Shown here piece after piece: positions 59,397 through 64,000 of a stretch of DNA of 64,000 nt. How positions within the stretch are numbered: position 1 is the stretch's first letter; each line of letters opens with the position of its first letter. Made by a program: the position numbers and the translations under genes. The notes under the pieces are model-generated. The model was not told where the DNA came from. It saw only the letters and a program-made list of their open reading frames with translations, and made no database searches. The stretch is from assembly GCA_019413925.1 (NCBI GenBank), contig DXMY01000018.1:69462-133461 (forward strand), given 5' to 3'. This stretch comes from Collinsella sp. (GTDB taxonomy: Bacteria; Actinomycetota; Coriobacteriia; Coriobacteriales; Coriobacteriaceae).

Positions 59397-60674
59397 TTAG
59401 GCGCTGTACTTGTTTGCCTCGCCGAAGGTGCCAGCCTCGACAATCCAGCCGTCCTTCATGATGACGTCCATGTTGTCGGTGTTGAGCACGTGGATGTCGG
59501 CGGCGACGTCACCGTTGACGACCAGCAGGTCGGCGCACTTGCCGGCCTCGATGGAACCGGTCTCGTCCTCGATGTGGCACATCTTGGCACCGTTGAGGGT
59601 GGCACAGGTGATGGTCTCGACCGGGGTGAAGCCGATCTTGTCGACGAACTCGTACATCTCCTCGATGGAGCAGGTGCCGTACGGGGTGACGAAGGAGAAG
59701 GAGTCGGAGCCGATCGTCATGACGACGCCGCGCTTCTTGGCCTCGCGCAGGCAGTCATAGTTGCGCTGCAGCTCCTTCTCGACCAGGGTGCCCTCGTACT
59801 TGTCGTGCAGCTCGGGGACGTAGACGGGCGGATAGGTGGCGTACCAGGTGGGCAGGAAGGCGATCGTCGGGGTGAAGAAGGTGCCCTGCTCGGCCATGAG
59901 GTCCATGGTGCGCTCATCGATATCGAAGCCGTGGATCAGCTGCTCGCAGCCAAAGCGGACGGAATCGTAGGCAGCGGCGTGATTGTTGTAGCAGTGGCTC
60001 CACACGGGGATGCCGACCAACTTGGCCTCTTCGATCACGGCCTGGATCTCCTCGGAGCAGTAGTGCTGGTCGCGACCGGAGTCCCAGCGCCAGATGCCGC
60101 CACCGGTAGCCCAGATCTTGATGGCATCGGGGTTCTCGCGCAGGCGACGACGGACGGCCTTACGCAGATCCCAAGGACCGTCGACCTGATCGCCCCAGGG
60201 GTGCGATTCCTTGTTGAGCTCCTGGCTGCAGTGGTGGGAGTCGCCGTGGCCGGCAACGCGGCAGAAGCCAAGGCCGGTTGCCAGAACGCGCGGGCCCTTG
60301 AAGACGCCCTTGTCGATGCAGTCACGGATCTGGATACCAAAACGGCCGATCTCGCAGACGGTGGTGAGGCCGTGGGTGAGGCAGTCGTAGGCCTGCTTGA
60401 CGGCGACGGCCTGCTTCTCGAGGAGCGGCTGCATGACCCAGTCGGTGTCATCGTCGGTCAGGTTGCCCGAGAAGTGCAGGTGGGTGTCGATCAGGCCGGG
60501 AAGGACGGTCTTGCCGGCAGCGTCGATAACCTCAACGCCCTCGGGAAGGTCCTGCATAGCACCGGCATACTCGATCTTGCCGTTGTCGTCGACGAGAACG
60601 AGGGAGTTCTCGACCGGCTCGGCACCGGTACCGTCGATGAGCTTGCCGCCAACGATTGCATACTTAGTGGACAT
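59397..60674 (-). CDS. Amidohydrolase (imidazolonepropionase/prolidase-like)
   Basis: A 425-residue metal-dependent hydrolase of the amidohydrolase superfamily. It has the N-terminal composite beta domain, HxH in LPGLIDTHLHFSG, HCYNNHAAA and IHGFDIDER for the later metal His residues, and the catalytic Asp in IGSDSFSFVTPYGT, with a C-terminal CADLLVVNGDVAADI strand. This subtype includes imidazolonepropionase-like and Xaa-Pro dipeptidase-like enzymes that cleave N-acylated or cyclic amino-acid derivatives. The gene follows an APC amino-acid permease gene 131 bp upstream, so uptake followed by hydrolysis of the same compound is likely. AAGGAGG precedes the ATG. Substrate unknown. Confidence 0.88.
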   Translation of the reverse strand: MSTKYAIVGGKLIDGTGAEPVENSLVLVDDNGKIEYAGAMQDLPEGVEVIDAAGKTVLPGLIDTHLHFSGNLTDDDTDWVMQPLLEKQAVAVKQAYDCLTHGLTTVCEIGRFGIQIRDCIDKGVFKGPRVLATGLGFCRVAGHGDSHHCSQELNKESHPWGDQVDGPWDLRKAVRRRLRENPDAIKIWATGGGIWRWDSGRDQHYCSEEIQAVIEEAKLVGIPVWSHCYNNHAAAYDSVRFGCEQLIHGFDIDERTMDLMAEQGTFFTPTIAFLPTWYATYPPVYVPELHDKYEGTLVEKELQRNYDCLREAKKRGVVMTIGSDSFSFVTPYGTCSIEEMYEFVDKIGFTPVETITCATLNGAKMCHIEDETGSIEAGKCADLLVVNGDVAADIHVLNTDNMDVIMKDGWIVEAGTFGEANKYSA

Positions 60675-60805
60675 GGTTCCTCCTTATGGATCCATATAGT
60701 GGGCGAGGCCGCGTTGGGTTAAGGCCTCACAAAACTACCCAAGTGGTGCCGGGTTCGGTGCGCGGGAGAGAGGATTCCGCGCACCCGATCCGCCCCGGCT
60801 AGGCG

Positions 60806-62257
60806 TTATTTTTTGCGCGAATTGGTGAAGGCCATGAGGGCCAGGCCAACAGCCAGCCAGCCGATCACGATGCTCCACTCCACCATGTTGAGGGAGGCGG
60901 GAGAGAACGGGATCACGAGCAGGCCAATGATGGTGCCGCAGGCAACGATAGCGAGGCTGATGCCAAACTTGCCGCCGGGCACCTCGTAGGGACGAGGCAG
61001 GTCGGGCTCGGTGAAGCGCATGCGCAGGCAAGCGAGGGCGACCATGCCGCAGGAGAAGATGAAGGCGAGAGCCGACACGTTGGTCAGAGGGATGAGCATG
61101 TTCTTGCCCAGGAACGGACCGACGACGGTGATGACGCCCAGAACGACGCAGGCGAGCTTGGGAGCGCCGGACTTGGGATCGACCTCGGCGAACTTCTCGG
61201 GCAGCTGGCCCTTTCGGCCCATGGCGAGCATGATGCGGCTCGTGGCGCCGTAGAAGGAGTTCATCGGGCCCATGGGTCCAAGCGTGGCGATGACGAGCAT
61301 GGCCAGGTACAGGAGCATGTTGATGCCCTTGAGGCAGGCAAGCGCGGGAACCGGGCTCTTAACAAACTCATGCCAGTCGAGGATGGTGCCGAACGAGTAG
61401 ATGCAGACCATGTAGAAGCCGCCGGCGGCCAGCAGGGCCAGGGAGATGATCTTACCGAACTTGTTCCAGTTGAGGCCCTCGGCTGCTTCCTCAGCCTGCT
61501 GAGGAATGGTGTCGAAGCCGGCGTAGAAGAACGGGGTCAGAACCAGGACCGAAACGATGCCTGCGAACAGGCTGGTGCCCTCGGTAGCAGGCTTGCCGCC
61601 GCCAGCACCGGTGACCTGGGAGAACACGGGCATGGCGTTGTCAGGCGAGCCGGTGAACAGCGAGACGCCCATGGCGAGCAGCATGCCGCAGAGCAGGGCC
61701 TTGGTTAGGAAGGCCTGCAGCTTGGCGGCCGAGCTGGCACCGCGGAAGTTGAGGAAGATGACGTAGGTTGCAAAGCCGAGCGCGATCAGCGTCGGGAACA
61801 GGTAAACGTCGGCGCCCAGGATAGTGTAGAGCTTGACGGCGCGCAGCCACTCAAGGCCGGGCAGGCTGCCGAACATCTCGGACACGAGGGTCGAGATGGC
61901 GATGGCCTCCCACGGGCACAGGATGCCGTTGCCCAGGGCCAGGAGCCAGCCGGTGATGTAGCTCATCGTACGGCCAAAGCTACGATCGACATACTCGACG
62001 ATGCCGCCCGAAATGGGGATAGCAGCCGTGAGCTCACCGAAAACAGCTCCGACGGGCACGAGGAAGATTGCACCCAAGAGGAATGCGATCATAGCGGGAA
62101 CGGGGCCGCCGCCCACGACCATCCAGTCGCCGACCTGCAGAACCCAACCGGTACCGATGATGGCACCGAAACCGATGGTAAAGAAGTTCCAGAGCGAAAG
62201 CGTTTTCTTCATGCCGCCGTTATCCTCGACTGCAACTTCTGCATTCTTGTCCGCCAT
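60806..62257 (-). CDS. APC-family amino acid permease
   Basis: A 483-residue permease with twelve membrane helices. The APC hallmark GFGAIIGTGWVLQVGDW lies in helix 1 (GxG for amine binding), SFGRTMSYITGWLLALGNGIL in helix 3, and PFFYAGFDTIPQQAEEAAEG in helix 6 region. The subgroup (with EAAEGLNW) includes ethanolamine and polyamine-like transporters as well as amino acid ones. GGAAAGGAGGGG gives a very strong ribosome site. The leader has two short hairpins (GACGCC/GGCGTC and GCGCGG/CCGCGC) close to the ribosome site, which might affect expression. Next gene is the amidohydrolase. Confidence 0.9.
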   Translation of the reverse strand: MADKNAEVAVEDNGGMKKTLSLWNFFTIGFGAIIGTGWVLQVGDWMVVGGGPVPAMIAFLLGAIFLVPVGAVFGELTAAIPISGGIVEYVDRSFGRTMSYITGWLLALGNGILCPWEAIAISTLVSEMFGSLPGLEWLRAVKLYTILGADVYLFPTLIALGFATYVIFLNFRGASSAAKLQAFLTKALLCGMLLAMGVSLFTGSPDNAMPVFSQVTGAGGGKPATEGTSLFAGIVSVLVLTPFFYAGFDTIPQQAEEAAEGLNWNKFGKIISLALLAAGGFYMVCIYSFGTILDWHEFVKSPVPALACLKGINMLLYLAMLVIATLGPMGPMNSFYGATSRIMLAMGRKGQLPEKFAEVDPKSGAPKLACVVLGVITVVGPFLGKNMLIPLTNVSALAFIFSCGMVALACLRMRFTEPDLPRPYEVPGGKFGISLAIVACGTIIGLLVIPFSPASLNMVEWSIVIGWLAVGLALMAFTNSRKK

Positions 62258-62612
62258 TGTTCCCCTCCTTTCCTTTTTGACGCCCCTTGGCGTCACCCCT
62301 TGCGCGGTCCGTTTTGCCGCGCGCTTTTATTCCATGGCTTTAAGATACGGCCTTGGCACAGCAGCGCCGCTTGTAGCTCGACCGAAGGCAGAACTGCAAA
62401 ACGAGCGGCGCCGTTTTTGGGACGAACGGCGGGAGACGTCATTCGTCCTGGACGCTTTCATCTTGTCTGCTTTTGAATACCTGTTGCCGTGACGCTTGGC
62501 GCGCGGCGCGGCAACGTTCATACCATTTGTCAGGCTTTTGGCGCACATACCCATGTGTCGTGCATCTTTTTATGTAGGATAGACAAGTTACACACGAGGC
62601 AAGGTGATTCAA

Positions 62613-63614
62613 ATGGCATACGGATACAATGACGGCGACCAACGGCCACAAAGCGTGCGCCTTGCCGGCCGTACCACGCCAACGCCCAGAAGCACCTCCG
62701 ACAACGACAACCCGCAGCGCCCCCAAGTGCAGACCGGGGCTTCTTCGCGGCAACAGAGCCGTACCGCGCAGCAGTCAGACCGCGTGAGTACGAGCACGCG
62801 CCAACGCCAGACCGACACATCGCAGCCGCGCCGCTACGATCGCCGTACGACCGACTACTACGTTAAGCGCTCCTTTTCGCGACCTCAACGCAATCGCGGC
62901 AATTCCGCCCCTCGCCCCGCGTCGCACACCACAAGCCACGCGCTTCCAGCCCGCCGCCTACGCCTTGCGCTTTGCTCCATTGCCGCCTGCCTCGTCTTTG
63001 TGTTTTTGGGATCCTGTATCTCGCACGGATCAGCCGGTCTTGAGCCCACTGCCGAGGACAAGCTGCTTAAAGCTCCCGTCGCGCCCGGTTACTCCTTTGC
63101 GTTCTCGACCCCACGCTCGCAATGGCAGGCCGGCACCATGCCCCACATCTACCAAATTGACCCCGCATGGTCGGAGCTGCCCTATGCCGGTGGCACTATT
63201 CGCGAAAACGCTTGCGGCCCCACTTGCCTCACCATGGTCTATATCTTTAAGACCGGCCATACCGATAAGACGCCGGTCGATATATGCACACTGGCCGAAG
63301 CCGGCAACTACGCCCCCACTGGTGCCACCGAGTGGTCGTTTATGACAGGCGGTGCGTGGCAGCTGGGACTCAACGGAACACAGCTCTATAACGATCGCGA
63401 ATCGATTACCCAAGCACTTCGCTCGGGTGCGCCCGTTATCGCCGCAGTGCGCCCCGGTACGTTTACCAACGTAGGCCACTACATCGTGCTCTACGGCATC
63501 GACGATGCCAGCCAGATTGGCGTCTACGACCCCAACTCGGCCAGCCGCAGCGCCCGTCGCTGGGGCGTCGTAGAGGTCCTCAACGAAGTCGAAGCCATGT
63601 GGGCCTACTACTAG
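62613..63614 (+). CDS. C39-like peptidase domain membrane protein with basic Gln/Arg/Ser-rich N-terminus
   Basis: A 333-residue protein. Residues 1-105 are low complexity and very basic (rich in Arg, Gln, Ser, Thr), one membrane helix follows at about 112-130 (LRLALCSIAACLVFVFLGSCI), and residues 160-333 are an extracellular C39_2-type cysteine peptidase-like domain: Cys in NACGPTCLTMVYIF, His in VGHYIVLYGID, and Asp/Asn in YDPNSASRSA. With no ABC ATPase it is not a bacteriocin maturation protease; a role in cell-wall or peptide processing is possible. I use the ATG at 62613 with AAGGTGA upstream; a GTG three codons earlier is possible. The 350-bp region before it has no supported gene. Confidence 0.78.
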   Translation: MAYGYNDGDQRPQSVRLAGRTTPTPRSTSDNDNPQRPQVQTGASSRQQSRTAQQSDRVSTSTRQRQTDTSQPRRYDRRTTDYYVKRSFSRPQRNRGNSAPRPASHTTSHALPARRLRLALCSIAACLVFVFLGSCISHGSAGLEPTAEDKLLKAPVAPGYSFAFSTPRSQWQAGTMPHIYQIDPAWSELPYAGGTIRENACGPTCLTMVYIFKTGHTDKTPVDICTLAEAGNYAPTGATEWSFMTGGAWQLGLNGTQLYNDRESITQALRSGAPVIAAVRPGTFTNVGHYIVLYGIDDASQIGVYDPNSASRSARRWGVVEVLNEVEAMWAYY

Positions 63615-63621
63615 TCATTGG

Positions 63622-63720
63622 GTACTCATTGGGGACAGACTTAAATGAGTAGTCATTTTTTGACCAGTCGTTTAAGAACGTCCCCAACGGCTACTCATTT
63701 AAGTCTGTCCCCAATGAGTA
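63622..63720. repeat. Cluster of three REP-like hairpins of two stem types
   Basis: Units at 63622-63651 (loop GGGGACAGACTTA), 63666-63692 (loop TAAGAACGTCCCC) and 63692-63720 (loop TAAGTCTGTCCCC). The outer two are inverted copies with TACTCATT stems, and the middle one is the AGTCGTT type found at 4112 and 25815. Flank ACCCGCAGAATGAG at 63720 matches the flank at 25774 (reverse complement). Confidence 0.85.
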
Positions 63721-63730
63721 CCCGCAGAAT

Positions 63731-63794
63731 GAGAGTGGATAATCTCCCGTTTTTGGCCTGTTTGCAGGCTCAAAGTGGGAGATTATCCACTCTC
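63731..63794. repeat. 18-bp hairpin of the GAGAGTGGAT family
   Basis: GAGAGTGGATAATCTCCC (63731-63748) pairs perfectly with 63777-63794; the loop holds GTTTTTGGCC and a GCCTG/CAGGC inner stem. Same ends and GTTTTTGG loop word as the element at 14527-14592. Confidence 0.8.
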
Positions 63795-63849
63795 GTCATT
63801 TTGGCGCGGCCCGCAGCACTACCCATGAACAGCTACCTCAATAGCAAAA

Positions 63850-63882
63850 GCCCCGCAGCCGGAGCGGACTGCGGGGCTCATG
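63850..63882 (-). terminator. Terminator after the gene at the right edge
   Basis: On the minus strand AGCCCCGCAGTCC pairs with GGCTGCGGGGCT around GCTCC, followed by TTTTGC. Confidence 0.8.
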
Positions 63883-63897
63883 AAGAGAGGCTAGTTT

Positions 63898-63921
63898 GTG
63901 GGCGCCTTGCCTGGCGCCCAC
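63898..63921 (-). terminator. Second hairpin after the gene at the right edge
   Basis: GTGGGCGCC pairs with GGCGCCCAC across a 6-nt loop; no T-run. It lies just after the stop codon of the partial gene. Confidence 0.5.
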
Positions 63922-63943
63922 GAGAGAGGCAACAGAGTAGAGA

Positions 63944-64000
63944 CTACTCGTGGATGCGGGTACCGGAGAGGCCGGCCATGGTCTCGGCGGCCTTGTCCAG
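63944..64000 (-). CDS. C-terminal end of an unidentified gene (runs off the window)
   Basis: The last 18 codons of a minus-strand frame, ending LDKAAETMAGLSGTRIHE and a TAG at 63944-63946, followed by two hairpins that include a good terminator. The position of the terminator and the continuous frame to the edge support a real gene. Too short to identify. Confidence 0.5.
   Translation of the reverse strand: MDKAAETMAGLSGTRIHE

Noticed and set aside
59250..60722. 490-codon open frame antisense to the amidohydrolase
   Set aside because: Valine/aspartate/glycine-rich shadow of a GC-rich gene with clear family motifs on the other strand.
62327..62554. Small open frames on both strands before the C39-like gene (about 52 codons plus strand, 75 minus strand)
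   Set aside because: No ribosome sites, no recognisable domain, and they overlap each other; the region is more likely a leader with hairpins.

Overview
The window looks like chromosomal DNA of a high-GC gut actinobacterium of the class Coriobacteriia, most likely Collinsella. This is inferred from gene content and style: strong AAGGAG-type ribosome sites, a T-box in front of pheST, mannose-family PTS genes with FrlB-like SIS proteins, rubrerythrin, LytTR two-component pairs, and many intergenic hairpin repeats. No species-level marker such as rRNA is present, so the genus is an inference. I see no phage, IS element, CRISPR array, transposase or replication origin.

Layout. 1-9 kb: pheS and the start of pheT behind a T-box, an M32 carboxypeptidase, glmM, a large DUF4012 membrane protein and an EamA exporter. 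9.3-14.8 kb: tRNA-Val followed by an accessory-looking stretch (DUF5710 protein, small zinc-ribbon protein, HNH nuclease, an unknown protein, a Schlafen/AlbA_2 regulator) ending in a 620-bp intergenic region full of repeats. 14.8-21.5 kb: M16C peptidase, hicAB toxin-antitoxin, 5-formyl-THF cyclo-ligase, metA (acetyl-CoA type by residue 111) and a lactate-dehydrogenase-family gene.

21.8-36.3 kb is the most distinctive metabolic region. It holds three FrlB-like SIS proteins and three GntR/UTRA regulators, a complete mannose-family PTS (IIAB, IIC, IID) co-transcribed with the second SIS gene, a HAD phosphatase, a second EamA exporter, recQ and a YitT protein. Each regulator has repeated operator-like sequences near it; one operator-like word recurs in front of the second gntR, the PTS operon and the EamA gene, which suggests a small regulon for uptake and deglycation or isomerisation of amino sugars or Amadori compounds.

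36.4-50 kb is mostly housekeeping on the minus strand: a GNAT acetyltransferase, a threonine aldolase broken by one in-frame TGA, a PAP2 phosphatase, mfd, nth, an ABC exporter, rmuC, rubrerythrin, a MutY-like glycosylase and an IscR-like Rrf2 regulator. 50-59.3 kb: tRNA-Asp, a YfcE phosphodiesterase and two paralogous LytS/LytR pairs, one translationally coupled to a GT2 glycosyltransferase, with a UMF1 transporter and a zinc-dependent phospholipase C-like protein between them. 59.4-64 kb: an amidohydrolase with an APC permease, a C39-like membrane protein, a dense hairpin cluster and the last codons of an unidentified gene.

The most interesting material is between genes. At least twelve short hairpins share a 13-nt loop containing GGGAC with five unrelated stems (REP-like). 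Three larger elements (768, 25.9 kb, 34.3 kb) keep the same fold with compensatory stem changes. Several very long near-perfect inverted repeats (up to 36 bp arms) sit between genes and fall into recognisable families.
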